Shown: positions 11,283 to 24,124, counted from the first letter of the stretch. The stretch is 64,000 nucleotides of DNA from Cryptomeria japonica (GCF_030272615.1 NC_081411.1:836366136-836430135), one strand, 5' to 3'. The notes: generated by a model not told the origin, from the sequence alone. Translations and numbers: made by a program.

Positions 11283-11391
11283 TGTTGACTAGGTTGAAAG
11301 GACCGAATTCTTAAGAGGGGGGTGAATCAGTATTCCCATAGATATAATTTTTTTTACAAAACTTTAATCTTCCACTGAAAGATCAAACTTT
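11283..11391 (-). repeat. RT2 5' LTR, first piece
   Basis: It starts TGTTGACTAGG beside the PBS and is cut at 11391 by RT3. The rest resumes at 18849. It carries an imperfect stem-loop GAATTCTTA/TCAGTATTC (11305-11335, 7 of 9 pairs). Confidence 0.75.
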
Positions 11392-12883
11392 TGATAGTTC
11401 TGATACTTAATGTAAGTACATATGCCAAGATAATAAGATGAGAGGGGGGGGGGTGAATCATACAAACTTAATCTTCCATAAAAACATCAGATTCAACCTC
11501 GGTAACCTTTACTCTAGTAATATAACCAAAACTGCTAAACATGTAAACTCACAAGCATATAAACATCATAACACTCATAACACCAGATTTAATGTGGAAA
11601 CCCAAATAGGGAAAAACCACTGTGGGATTTCGGACCCACTAAGAAATATACTCTTCTAGAATATGCTCGGTTAAAAGAAAATCTTGTTAAAGATTACAAA
11701 CACATTGGTAGATGTGACCCGGTTAAGGGATTTCCCTCAGATCTGTTAGGATCTTCACCTTGTTAGAAGTGACCTTGTTAAAGGATTTCAAACACTCAAT
11801 TAGAATGTCACCTTGCTAGAGGGTTTTACAAATTAGATTGTTAAGTCCACTCGGTTAAGAGATTTTCTATCACTTCACAAAATAACAGTAATAAAAATCT
11901 ATCTGCAACTTCACATCTAAAATGCTAAAGTAGATTCTTATTTGCTCAATACAATATAGGACTCATCTTGTCCATCTGCTGGGCTTTATACTCTGTTATA
12001 CAAAATAGGTCTTCAAGCTTCAATGCTCGGTGATCACTATGTAGCATCCCTATGCATACACTTGCCCCCATCCATTGTTTAACAACAGTTCCTTATTTAT
12101 AAACAATTTGCCAATTGCTTAATCTCCTTAATCACATTTCCCATGATCAATCATAGCCATTAGATCTTCAAACTTTGTCCAAGTTCAATGTATTCATCGA
12201 TCTAAAAATGTGTTACCCTACCTTGGAACTTGCATACATTTCTTAGAACTTGTGCTAGGGTATTGCGGTTCAATCTGAGTTGTAGATCTTCCTGCCGATT
12301 TTCCTTTGCCATAGATTCTTTAAAAAACTTCATTCACGACATACCAATCATTTAATCATAGCCAGCTCATCAGCTTCCTTCATTAAATAATGGATGTAAT
12401 CATTTAATGCACTCTATTATTACTCGGTTGCAACTCAGTAAATACTAAACTTCACTCAGTAGACATTTCGGCTTCATTAACCGATAGCAATAACCTTAGG
12501 GTTTACCGACTAGGTTCCTTAGGGTTTACTGACTAGGTTCTTTGCTTGGTAACATAGTATAGTATTAACCTTACAATCAATAACATAAGTAGGATATCAA
12601 AACAATCTAATCATCATGATCTCATCATTGTCTAACTCAGTAATAGCTGCCCATTGAATAACTTATTTCTCCCCTTAATCATCATATTTTTTTTGTGTCT
12701 TTTACCGACATCTTTATACTCATCAAATCATACTTCTTAAGATATGGCAACATCATACTGAATTAGAAAATCAATTTCTTGACATCAATGACAAAATAAT
12801 AATATTAAGATAGTAATCATCCTTAATCAGTTGTATCCATAATCATCAACAACCTTCTCAATATCCTTATTGAAATGCCAACA
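11392..12883 (-). repeat. RT3 3' LTR
   Basis: The 1492-bp LTR begins TGATAGTT (plus strand) and ends GCCAACA. It has a TATA box (TATAAATA on minus, about 12092-12104), the GGAAAAACC block near 11610, and a run of degenerate GTTA(A/G)-type motifs between 11650 and 11880. Its terminal stem-loop is weak (ATGA/TCAT around the G run at 11440). Confidence 0.85.
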
Positions 12884-12895
12884 ATCTCCCCCTTT
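12884..12895 (-). promoter_or_regulatory. RT3 polypurine tract
   Basis: It is the complement of AAAGGGGGAGAT next to the LTR. A second tract with TTGACAACAATGCC lies near 13030. Confidence 0.8.
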
Positions 12896-13267
12896 GGCAT
12901 TGATGGCAAAACCAATTGATTTGACCTAATTGATTCATATTGCTGTGAGATTCTAAAATGCTGAAATGCTCTCCTTCTGTCATCAAAATTCTCCCCCATA
13001 CATTAGTCTTCCAATCTTCTTCAGTCTTCTCCCCCTTTGACAACAATGCCAAAAAGTAAAGAACTAAAACATAATTTCTTCCTGTATGAAGTGATTTCCT
13101 GCTGTTGTGTGTCAACTTAGTCTCGATCAGAGCATTTTGTCTTCAATTCCTATTTCATGTTATTGTTTCCTGCACACCTTTAGAAAACATCCTAAAGTGT
13201 GTAAATCAGCATAAACTCCTAAAGATATTCTGTAGAGTCATTGAATTGATGCCTTCACCGAACTCAG

Positions 13268-16200
13268 TCAGTAAGTAAAAGAGAGGGGTAGGACCCCTAA
13301 CGTACTTTTGAGATACTCAAAAGTGTCCCTTGGCAGTGGCTTGGTGAAGATATCTGCTATTTGTTCCTTTGTGCTAACATACTCCAACACCACTTTCTTC
13401 TCTTGAGCTTCTTCTCTAAGATAATGATATTTGATAGAGATGTGCTTTGTCTTAGAGAGCATAACATGATTTCTTGAAATGTTAACGACACTAGTATTGT
13501 CATAGAATATAGTTACTGGCTTGGTAACTTTCTCATTTATACCTTCCAATAGTTGTTTGATCCATGCTATGTTGGTACAATTCAATGCTGCAGCAATGCA
13601 TTCAGCTTCTGTTGTTGACTGTGAAACACATCCTTGTTTCTTGCTAAGCCAACTCACTAGTCTTTCTCCTAAAAGCAAAACTCCTCCACTTGTGCTTTTC
13701 CTGTCATCAATGTTGCCTGCCCAATCAGAATTAGTATAAACTTTTAAATCAAAATCATTTCCTTTTTGATATACTAAGCCATAATCCTCAGTGCCTTTCA
13801 AGTATCTTAAAATTCTCTTGATTGTTGTCATGTGTGTTTCCTTAGGATCTGCAGAGAATCTTGCAACTATACCTACTGCATGTGCTATGTTTGATCTATT
13901 GTGAACAACATATTGTAGCTTTCCAATCATGGATTGGTAAAGTGTCTCATCAACAGATGCAAATTCATCATTCTTTGATAATTTACAGTTGGTAGTCATA
14001 GGAGTAATTACTGGTTTTGAATCCTCCATTCCAAATTTCTTCAAGATTTCCTTTATGTACTTGGATTGAGTAATGAAAATCTCATTTTTCATTTGTAGTA
14101 TCTATAAACCTATAAAATACTTTATCTCACCGATTAATGACATCTCAAATTCTTTGCTCATTTCATTTCCAAAGTTCTTGCATAAAGAGTCATTTCCACA
14201 AAAGATAATATCATCAACAAATATGGCTGAGATTAGTATTCCATTTTCATCATTCTTCATGTACATATTGTTGTTTTCACTTGTTCTTATAAAACCAATC
14301 TTGATTAAATAAGAGTGCAATCTTTCATACCATGCTCTAGGTGCTTGTTTCAAACCATATAAAGCTTTGTTCAATTTACATACCTGATCTTCATTCTTGT
14401 TTTCAACAAATCCTTTAGGTTGTTCAATAAAAAATTCTTCTTCTAATATACCATACAGAAATGCAGATTTGACATCCATTTGATATACCTTGAAATTTTT
14501 GAGCAGCATATGCCAACAATGTTCTTACTCCTTCTAGTCTAGCCACAGGTGCAAAATTTTCACCATAATCAATTCCTTCTTCTTGAGCATAACCTTTGCT
14601 AACTAGTCTAGCTTTATTCCGAATGACCTCTCCTTTTTCATTCAACTTGTTTCTAAAAATCCACTTTGTACCAATTACATTTTTGTCCTTCAGTCTTGGG
14701 ATTAGTGTCCATGTGTCATTCTTCTTGATTTGATCAATCTCTTCTATCATAGCATTTATCCAATCTTCACTGTTAAAAGCCTCTTTCACTATTCTTGATT
14801 CAAATTCAGATATTAGACATGTGTTCTGTCTCAGTTTGTTCCTTGTCATCATTGGATCATCCTTATCTCCTATAATTTGAATTGATGCATTATGTCTTCT
14901 AACATACTTGGCTAATATAGGCTTGGTAGGCTCTATATGATCTTCTTCATCACTCGGTAACTGGATATTCTCTTCATTTTCTTCAACAGTTCTCTTGGTA
15001 AGACTTGTCGGTTGAACATAGACAAATTCATCATAATCTTCTGGTTCTTTGGAGTTTCCTTCATCATTTCTTTCTGCAAATTCATCAATTTTCACATTTG
15101 CACTTTCTACTATTTTGTTAGATGATTTGATCAAACATTTAAATGCTTTACTTCTAGAAGAATAACCAAGAAATTTTCCTTCTTCACTTTTCTGATCAAA
15201 CTTGCCATTTCTATCATCTTTGTGTACATAACATCTACTTCCAAAGATTTTAAAATAACTTACATTAGGTTTCTTGTCATACCAGATTTCATATGGTGTC
15301 TTCAAAGTACCTTTCTTCAGTTGTACTCAATTTAGGGTGTAAATTATTGTGCTTATTGCTTCTCTCCAAAAATTTTGTGGCACTTTTTTTTCAATCATCA
15401 GGGTTCTGGCACAATCCACAATAGATCTATTTCTTCTCTCAACAATTTCAATTTGCTATGGAGTTCTTGGTGTAGAGACTTGTCTTTTAATACCATGATC
15501 ATTGTAGAATAAGTTGAACTCATCAGATGTGAACTCTCCTCCTCTATCTGATCTAAGACATTTTAGTTGTCTTCCTGTTTCATTTTCAACTCTTGCCTTG
15601 TACCATTTAAACATTTGAAAAGCTTCTGAATTTTCTTTTAAAAACATAACTGACATCATCCTTGAGTAATCATCCACAAATAATATGAAATATTTATCAC
15701 CATAATAACTTTGAACTTTCATAGGACCACAAAGATCGGTGTGCACAAGATCTAAAATTCCCTTAGAAGTGTAAGACTTACTTGTAAAGCTTGATCTTGT
15801 CATTTTACCCATCTGGCATTCTTGGCACATAGCATTCTCAGGTTTTTCAAGACTCGGTAGACCTCTTACTTGGTGCTTCTTGCTTATTTTGATCAGATTA
15901 TCAAAATTTACATAACAAAACCTTTTATGCCATAACCAGGTATCATCTATCTTTGCATATAGACACTTATTCTGAGTTGAGTCAAGGTGAAATGTATTAC
16001 CTTTTGTTTGTGTCCCGGTGGCAGCTAACTTTCCATTCTTGTCTTGAACTTTGACAATTCCTTTCTGAAATTATATTCGGTAACCTATGTTGTTTAGCTA
16101 TGCTACACTCAACAAATTGTATTTCAAACCTTCAACCCAATAAACATCATTGCACTTTACATTGTCAAGAAGTGTTATGGATCCTTTACCTTTTACCGAA

Positions 16201-17416
16201 CATGGTGCATCATTACCAAATCTTACATAGCCTCTATCATAGTCTTCTAACATAACAAACTTGTGTTTATCACCTATCATGTGATGTGAGCATCCACTAT
16301 CTATGATCCAAGAGTGATTAGTATTTATGTGAGATATTAGGGCTTTTTCTTCATACCTTTCTTCATCTGATCCATCTTTGATAGCGACATAAACTACTTC
16401 CTCTATATCAATTTCATCTGATTTATCATCATTGAATTCCTCATCAGCTATTAAGCATGTCTTTCTATCTCTTCTTCTGAAGTCTCGGTGTCCTCTGTAA
16501 TGATTATCTTTCTATCTGTCATCTCAGTAATCTCTCTTTTCAGTAGAATCTTTGTCAGGACAATTAGAAGCCATATGTCCTATCTTATCACAATCGAAAC
16601 ATTTCAAAGGTAGTTTTCCTTTATACTTACCTTTACCTCTCGGTAACCTTTTGGCTAATAGTGCTTCAAACTCTTCTTGCTTTTTGATTTCCTCATACAG
16701 TTTGTGTACTTCCTCCATGTTCTTGCAAAATCTTTCACTTGCTCCACTGTGATCTCCTTCAGAGTACTTATACTTTCTTTCATTGTAATCATTAGATTCA
16801 TCAAGATGAAAAGAACTAAATGCAGATTCAACTTTATTTACCAATGACCCACTGTTATCAAAGTTACTTAACTCAAATGCATGTATCTTACCAATAGTAG
16901 CATTCATTGATTGCAGAGACTTGGATTGCATAAGCTGGTAGAAGGGTTCTTAACAACTTACTTGTTATGTCCTTTTCTTCAATGGTTCCACCTGCTCCTT
17001 TGATTTGATTGACAATCTCCCTTAGTCTTGTACTGTACTGGGTTATGTTCTCACCTTCATTCATCCTCATAGATTCAAGTTGCCCTCTTAGATTGTCCAC
17101 TTTTTCTCTTTGAACATGTTCATCTTCTCCATACATTGATATGAGCTTGTCCCACATAGCCTTTGCATCATTGCAGCCTTCTAGATCATTAAACTCTGAA
17201 TCAGTCAATGCAGATGTTATTTCAATCATTGCTTGGATATGTTCTTGCTTTGCCTTTATTTCTTCCATTGTCAATGGATAGGTGCTCGATGTGATGAAAT
17301 CATTCTCCAAATAATATACAACATATTATCCAACTCCTGATAGGTGCAGCTTCATCCTTTTCTGCCATGTAGAGAAACTTGACTTGTTCAGCTTCAGTGC
17401 ATCCCTCTTATACATC
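13268..17416 (-). pseudogene. RT3 gag-pol polyprotein, Ty1/copia (broken)
   Basis: The ATG at 17416 opens gag (helical domain 16888-17310, then the knuckle CFDCDKIGHMASNC near 16590). The aspartic protease has DSGCSHHM (about 16285-16310). Integrase has its HHCC zinc-binding region (WHKR..C near 15930, then C..C) and catalytic D, D, E with HTDLCGP (about 15740) and RSDRGGEF (about 15545). Reverse transcriptase has [11 protein letters not shown] (about 14340) and the FVDD box (about 14205). RNase H has SDWAG, TEAECIAA and a C-terminal ADIFTKPLP, ending at a stop at 13268. The order protease-integrase-RT-RNase H defines Ty1/copia. Stops and frameshifts are spread throughout, so it is inactive. 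Confidence 0.9.
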
Positions 17417-17466
17417 TTTGGATCTTTGCCTCAAGTACCTTTAAACTTTTTCTTCCAGAGTCCAAA

Positions 17467-17478
17467 GCTCTGATACCA
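17467..17478 (-). promoter_or_regulatory. RT3 primer binding site
   Basis: It reads TGGTATCAGAGC on the minus strand, two bases from the 5' LTR. Confidence 0.9.
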
Positions 17479-17480
17479 AT

Positions 17481-18848
17481 TAATAGTTATGATACTTAAT
17501 GTAAGTATAGATGCCAAGCTCATAAGATGAGAGGGGGGGGGTGAATCATATAAACTTAATCTTCCATAAAAACATTAGATTCAACCTCGATAACGTTTAC
17601 TTTAGTTATATATCCAAAACTGCTAAACATGTAAACTCACAAGCATATAAACATCATAACACTCATAACACCAGATTTAACATGGAAACCCAAATAGGGA
17701 GAAACCACTGTGGGATTTCAGACCCACTAAGAAATATATCTTCTAGAGTATGCTCAATTAAAAACAAATCCTGTTAAAGATCACAAACACATTGCTAGAT
17801 GTGACCGGGTTAAGGGATTTCCCTTAGATCTGTTAGGATCTTCACCTTGTTAGAAGTGACCTTGTTAAAGGATTTCAAACACTCAATTAGAATGTCACCT
17901 TGCTAGAGGGTTTTACAAATAAGATTGTTAAGTCCACTCAGTTAAGAGATTTTCTGTCACTTCACAAAATAACAGTAATAAAAAAATATCTGCAACTTCA
18001 CATCTAAAATGCTAAAGCAGATTCTTATTTGCTCAATACAATATAGGACTCATCTTGTCCATCTGCTGAGCGTTATACTCTGTTATACAGAATAGGTCTT
18101 CAAGCTTTAGTGCTCGGTAATCACTATGTATCATCCCTATGCATACACTTGTCTGCATGCATTGTTTAACAATAGTTCCTTATTTATAAACAATTTTCCA
18201 ACCGCTTAATCTCCTTGATCACATTTCCCATGATCAATCATAGCCATCAGATCTTCAAACTTTGTCTAGGTTTAATGTATTCACCGATCTGAAAACGTGT
18301 TACCCCACCTTGGAACTTCATTCATGGCATACCAATCATTTAATCATAGCCAGCTCATCAGCTTCCTTCCTTAAATAATGCATGTAATCATTTAATGCAT
18401 TCTGTTATTACTCGGTTGCAACTCGGTAAATACTAAACTTCACTTGGTAGACATTTCGCCTTCATTAACCGATAGCGATAACCTTAGGGTTTACCGACTA
18501 GGTTCTTTGCTCGGTAACATAGTATAGTATTAACCTTACAATCAATAACATAAGTAGGATATCAAAACAATATAATCATCATGATCTCATCATTGTCTAA
18601 CTCGGTAATAGTTGCCCCTTGAATAACTAATTTCTCCCCTTATTCATCATATTCTTTCAGTGTCTTTTACCGACATCTTTATACTCATCAAATCACACTT
18701 CTTAAGATATGGCAACATCATACTGAATTAGAAAATCAATTTCTTGACATCAATGATAAAATAATAATATTAAGACAGTAATCATCCTTAATCAGTTGTA
18801 TCCATAATCATCAACAACCTTCTCAATATCCTTATTGAAATGCCAACA
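17481..18848 (-). repeat. RT3 5' LTR with internal deletion
   Basis: It is 1368 bp against 1492 in its partner. The missing segment corresponds to about 12231-12342 of the left LTR and is flanked there by AACTT repeats. The related LTR at 39019-40512 retains the segment, so this is a deletion. The first bases are TAATAG where the partner has TGATAG. Confidence 0.85.
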
Positions 18849-19939
18849 ACTTCATCAAATATATAAAACAAAAAATTTATAATAAACATGAAAAACACAA
18901 CCACAAGAAAAACACTAGATTTTATACGTGGAAAACCCAAATGGGAAAAACCATTGAGAGTGTTAACTCTCAGGAGAATATAACTAGTTATATGGTGTTT
19001 TACAAAAGGGTGACTCACTTCCTGGTGGCTCATTGCCAGATTACAAAACTAGCTCATTGTTGGACTGCTAACTACAAAGATACAAAAGATGGCTCAATGT
19101 TGGAATTCTCACAGCTACAAAAAAGGTTGGACTGAAAAGGATTGCATCTCCAAATGCATGGGATCAGTTCCAATATTAATCTTAGATCACAATTTACAAA
19201 CCCTACAATAGATCTAGTTAAATATCTTTGTACAACTATCCTGTACTAGGTCTAATGAAGGACTACTACAACACTGCAACACTACAACACCAACTACACT
19301 TCACACTCTGCTTCTTGCTATCTTCACTAGTATGTCTTTTTCGCATACAGACCTCATATATTTCCTTCTTGTAAATCCCACAACATATGGTACTGCACAT
19401 ATATAGATTAGAAGACACAAACACGAAGCAATTTGTCAGCCAAGCCCAACACATTATCTAATAAAACATAAACAATACAACCATGTCGGCCTCCACAAGA
19501 TCTCTACACACTTCCTTTTTCCAACTTCATTTGACAATGCATACACTGAGATTACCAGAATGGTATAGGGTCATTTTAACTCAAAGACACTAACTTATTA
19601 TCACAAAACTTAAGCACAATATCTCCAAACTCTGAAGATACGGACTCCACACATACCAAGAATATCACGTCACAAAACTCAAAGGGATAACTAACATGAC
19701 CAAAAGAGCTAATACTAGAACACATAACTAATACTACGACCATAGCGAACTCAAAATTCTAGAACAAAGATCTTCCAAAAATCACTTCAGAATTAATATC
19801 ACCTCAATCTTACTACATCATAACATCTAGACCAATCTAGATAACACTGAACTACATATACTATTCGGTCCAATCTGGATAACTATTTTGACATAAATGA
19901 CAACAATATTCATACAAGACTAACAAAAAGGATACAATA
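18849..19939 (-). repeat. RT2 5' LTR, second piece
   Basis: It continues the LTR cut at 11391. It matches, in reverse, the RT8 LTR around 51480-51560 (ACTAGTTATAT, GAGAGTTAAC, CACGTATAAAAT). The end at 19939 is set by alignment with the RT8 LTR start; the terminal CA appears changed to TA. Total LTR length is about 1.2 kb, like RT8 (1247 bp). Confidence 0.65.
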
Positions 19940-19946
19940 TGATTTT

Positions 19947-21151
19947 TGTTGGGATCCAAGAACACTGAGAGGGGGAGGTGAATCAGTGTTCTACCAGAAT
20001 GGAGAAATTTAACCTTATTAATACAATAACTCAGAAACCGGTAAACATAAAAGCATTTAACAATAAGCAACAATGCAACCACAAAGATGAACACCATAAC
20101 ACCATAGATTTATATGTGGAAAACCTCAAAGAGGAAAAACCACGGTGGGATTGGAGACCCACAATATCTATTCACTGATCATATGAATAAATATTACAAT
20201 AAGGGGCCTACACATGTAGGAAGACCAATAGCCTAGAGCACACTTCTCATCACAAAAGGATTTTCACTGACTACATAAAATATTAGACAACAATCTAGAA
20301 CAAAGATTGAAATGCAAGTATAACATCTCCCATGCCTGAGTACATTTATGATTAAGCTCAATACCAAAGGTCTTAAAACTCTTGCATAAACCCAACTCGA
20401 TCGCCTATGATCAACTAAATCCTTTGCATGAATGATTACATCATTATTCTCTTGCATGTACCATGATGTCATATAATCTTCAAAGAGATCTTACATCATA
20501 TTTATACCAACCTAGGACCTAAACAATTAGGTCAGCTACCTAAAAGATAATACAATAAATTCATAACTTAAACCCGTAATATAATAATCAACCAAGTCAT
20601 CTTAGGAAAAAAACAATGTAAACCAATCCTAAAATCCTATCGGTAATGCATCAGGAACACTCTCTAACACGTTACACAAATCGGTCCATAACCTAGATAA
20701 CATAATAACCTAGAATAGATTAGTTCTGGTGCTAACTACAACAACACCAATCAACTAGAACATGAACATGATAACCATCAGCATCTTGAATCTCCTCTAT
20801 AATTTGCACCAACACCACTTATGCATAGTATCAAAAGAGCTTCAACAAAGCATTGTCGGTGAAACCCTCACCGGTAACCAAAAGACTTACTAGAACAAGT
20901 GATAGCTTTTGAATCATCAAATCCTAAACCAATTGAATGAACATACATCTGAATATAATGAATAGAAGATCTAAGCCAATTCCATAAGCTAAAGAATACC
21001 GAAGGCTACCGGATCAACATGATCTTACCAACCAGAAACCAATCATCCTATCGAGACCAATAGGATACTGGTAAACAACCAAAGTAGCTAGTGTTGCCAT
21101 CAATGACCAACATCAATGCAACACATAATCAATTCCTCCAAATCACCAACA
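19947..21151 (-). repeat. RT4 3' LTR
   Basis: The 1205-bp LTR begins TGTTGGGATCC and ends CACCAACA. A TATA-like GGTATAAATATG reads on the minus strand near 20500, and the terminal stem-loop is perfect (19959-19992). Confidence 0.85.
19959..19992 (-). other. U5 stem-loop of RT4 3' LTR
   Basis: AGAACACTGA and TCAGTGTTCT form a perfect 10-bp stem. The partner LTR (24137-24171) has one mismatch (AGAACACTAA). Confidence 0.65.
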
Positions 21152-21163
21152 ATCTCCCCCTTT
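21152..21163 (-). promoter_or_regulatory. RT4 polypurine tract
   Basis: It is the complement of AAAGGGGGAGAT next to the LTR. Further tracts occur at about 21206 and 21465, the latter with TTTGACATCAATGCCAAA. Confidence 0.75.
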
Positions 21164-21631
21164 AGCATTGATGGCAACACTAGATATGAAAAGCATCCAA
21201 GTACCAAGAAATGCCAAACAAGTCTCCCCCAATGGAAGATAGCCAACAATCTCCCACAAAATGATATGACAATTAGGTTTTGAAAGAGATCTTTGGTTCA
21301 GAACCAAACTCCCCCAATGGGATACAACCAATCTAAAAATTTGTTTCTCCTCCCTGTGACAATAATATCCCCCTTAGACTGATATCTCTATTATGCTCTA
21401 TTGTTCACATAAATATCTCTCCCCCTAATGTATATAACTCCTTAAGTTTTTTACATGAATATCTCTCCCCCTTTGACATCAATGCCAAAAATCTGACATA
21501 AATATCAAAGCAAAATCATAAACCATTGAATCACAAGACGGACTACTCCCCCAGGGTAGTAGCATCACCACATCAATCTAGAATGAATAATAGTTCTTAT
21601 AATGCATACCAGACATACCAAATAGAATCAC

Positions 21632-22790
21632 TCAGGTCTCTGCTGGAGGGGCATAAAACCTCAACCTGTCTCTCAAATTCTCAAATGATTCCTCAAACCA
21701 ATCTGACTTAATTTTCTTCCACCTACTCCAAAAAATTATACTTGATAAAGATATTGGATTCTTTGATATGTCAGTAGTAGCACAGTTATTACAATGAATA
21801 ACTACCGGTAAATTACAATCCAACTTTATATCCTTCACCATATGCTTCATCCATAGAAATTGTGTACAATTAGTAGCAACAACAACATACTTAGATTTAG
21901 TAGTAGATAAAGAAGTACATGACTGCTTCTGCTAATCCATGAAACAAGATTCTTTCCAAGAAAGAAAGCTTCACCAGATGAGCCTATCCGATTACCTGTA
22001 TCTGTATCCCAATCCACATCTGAACATGCTAAAAGTGTAAAGTCATCATAAAACAAAAACCATTCTAGAAAATCCTTGAAAATATCTGACAATCCTAGCT
22101 ATCGGAGCAAGGATTCAACATAATCAATTCTTTCCTTCTAAGAATATCCATTGTAAACCAATCAATAACATCCAAGTCCATGTCTTATCCTTGTCTAACT
22201 AATCCAATTCCTCTTCCATAGCTTTCATCCAACATTCATCCTTACAAGCTTCAATAACTGATGCCGATACAATTAAGGAAATTAAGCATACCTCATCAAC
22301 TACCAACCTTCTTCTTGTCCAATTATCTAATTTGCTGAATTTTTTATCCTTACATACCTAGGAGTCTTCTGACTTTCTGTTCCTCTTCCCCGATCTTCAA
22401 TTATTTTTGAATTTTCTGATAATGTTGGAGTAACTAGTTCTACATTTTGTTTTGGTAAAGGTGTTACCAGTTCAGTTAAGACCATTTCCATTGCTGATTC
22501 TTTCTCATAAATTCAGATTTGTCTTCTATTATGCTCATCCACCTTGACATTAGCGCTCTCCACAATTCTCTGCAATCTCTTGATATAACATCTATATGAT
22601 TTTATTTCATTACAATAACAAATAAATATCCATTCATCACATCTAGGATCAAACTTCCAATTCACTACTAGAGATTCTAAAATAATTAACTGGAGATGTA
22701 TGACCAAACCATAACTCATAAAGTGACTTACTAGTAAACCAAACTAGATCTAAGATCCAAGATCCAAGATCCAACAAATATTTTCTAGTT
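21632..22790 (-). pseudogene. RT4 copia pol remnant (integrase C-terminus, RT start, RNase H)
   Basis: In minus-strand order: an integrase C-terminal piece (22513-22719, FDPRCDE...[15 protein letters not shown]) aligns with RT5 (KLQKIVES.NVKIDE); a linker near 22220-22330 (VCLISLI...KAMEEEL); the first residues of RT (about 22080-22130); then a jump into RNase H (21847-22092, DVDWDTD...SSGEAFFLGKNLVSW) and the C-terminal region (21632-21850, IHCNNCATTDISKNP). The RT core, including the catalytic DD box, and the integrase core are missing. It is not functional. Confidence 0.75.
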
Positions 22791-22849
22791 AACCTTCAAA
22801 CTGACTTCCAAAGATTTGAAATAGGCTTTTAGACCACTACCAGGGGCAA

Positions 22850-24107
22850 TGCAAGATCTGTCATTAATTTCCCTCCCCTTAATGTGAATGCCTTAGTTAC
22901 CAGATGAGTTTCCTGCTAGTGCAGGAACATTTTGCTCTATTAGTTGAGTAACTAGGGTATATCCTTCAACCAAATGAACATCTAGGTCAATTGATTTTGT
23001 TGGTTGAGCCTCAAACTTCATAACCCACTTCTTCTCATGATCCTTTTGAGTGTCATCAACCTTCTTCTTTCCCTTCTCATTAGATTTATCACTTCATGTT
23101 GGTAGGTCCTTACTTTTGCAAAATTTAGCAATATGTCCTACTTCTTTGCATGCATAACAAGTGACATTTTTCTTCTGAATTGCCTTACTATAACCTTGAC
23201 CATTCTTTTACCTGCATTGATTAGCCATATGTCCAAACTTTCCACATGCATGACATTTCACATTCATTCTGCAATCTTCTATCCTATGACCATACTTCTT
23301 ATAATTTGAACACTGATCGAGAATTGCATTATCATTTTGATTTGCTCTATCTCTACAATGTCTAGCCATATGACCAAATATATTGCAAACAAAGCAACTA
23401 TGATTAAATTTATATGCATTGGGTTGCCTTATCGGTGATCTTTGATTCTGGTTGACCTTCTAATCTTCATTTGCAGTACCGAAGCTTTCTCCATGCTCAA
23501 ATCCAAGACCTCTAGTGTCTCCAGTGTTCCTTTGATCCTTCAATAATTCATCAAGCTTAGTAGAACTAACCTTGAAATTATCTTTGTATTCATTTGCAAT
23601 AGTCAAATCTTCTCTTAGGATTATTACCATTATTTCCAATTCTTATTCATTGTTCTATGATTGCACCAATTCAGTTCTCAACATATCATTCTCATGAACC
23701 AACCTAATGCATTCCTTAAATCTATCTTTCAGAGATATAGCAAGATTTTCTTCATTCTTCTTCTAGTCTTCAATCTCCTTGGACATTGTCATAGTTAGGG
23801 CTTGCATTTCATTCTTCATGACCATATTCTCTTGATTCATCTTCTGACATTGTTCCTTAAGGACATCCTTCTCTTCATCATCTTGATTTTGTAAAAGTTC
23901 TTTCCTTTTAGCTTGGGTAGATGACAACCTATCTTGCAGAGTAAAAATTAATTCCTTCATAGATCTCAACTCAGCTTGCACCTTCATGTTTCTCAATCTT
24001 TCAAATTCATAGTCTTCAAGTGCTACTTGAAGTTGCTTCCTTAAACTTATCTCCATAGATTCCAGATACATGATCTTCCTCAAGTTCTTAGACTTACTCT
24101 GAGGCAT
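22850..24107 (-). pseudogene. RT4 ORF1: coiled-coil, four-zinc-knuckle protein (broken)
   Basis: The ATG at 24107 (MPQSKSKNLRK) directly follows the PBS. The N-terminal 110 residues are coiled coil, closely matching RT1 (SS.QAKRKELLQN.DDEEK). Four knuckles follow: CFVCNIFGHMARHC (about 23385), CSNYKKYGHRIEDC (about 23290, one Cys to Tyr), CHACGKFGHMANQC (about 23225) and CYACKEVGHIAKFC (about 23125). This is the best-preserved array of the RT1 type. What follows is copia pol remnant rather than ORF2. Confidence 0.72.
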
Positions 24108-24110
24108 TGG

Positions 24111-24122
24111 GCTCTGATATCA
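24111..24122 (-). promoter_or_regulatory. RT4 primer binding site (one change)
   Basis: It reads TGATATCAGAGC on the minus strand, one transition from the tRNA-Met complement, two bases from the LTR. Confidence 0.8.
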
Positions 24123-24124
24123 AT

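Larger units (their letters stand above)
11392..18848 (-). mobile_element. RT3: complete Ty1/copia element nested in the RT2 5' LTR
   Basis: Both LTRs (11392-12883 and 17481-18848), PBS, gag-pol and polypurine tract are present. Flanks are ACTTT (11387-11391) and ACTTC (18849-18853), a target duplication with one change. LTRs are about 94% alike over a 250-base sample compared by eye, implying an old insertion. The RT2 LTR reads on across the insertion. The RT7 block at 34946-44423 is the same family in the other orientation. Confidence 0.88.
5113..19939 (-). mobile_element. RT2: mosaic pol-less LTR element, split by S1 and RT3
   Basis: Minus strand order: 5' LTR (11283-11391 continuing at 18849-19939), PBS (11269-11280), ORF1, ORF2, polypurine tract, 3' LTR (5113-6058). 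The two LTRs belong to different families. The 3' part (5113-7424) is close to RT1, while the 5' part (7425-11391) matches the RT8 family. Protein alignment of ORF2 continues across 7424, so the break is one of sequence relationship rather than of gene order. Because reverse transcription yields two like LTRs, mismatched LTRs point to recombination after insertion (inference). Confidence 0.65.

Noticed and set aside
11430-11460. G runs of 7-10 as G-quadruplexes or assembly errors
   Set aside because: Each LTR has one long run only, not four, and it sits at the constant loop of the stem-loop. It is better explained as part of that element.
13521-13739. Frames on the opposite strand of gag-pol (also 26181-26606, 7050-7391, 1226-1711)
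   Set aside because: They mirror coding regions on the other strand and repeat wherever the element family repeats, without any domain.
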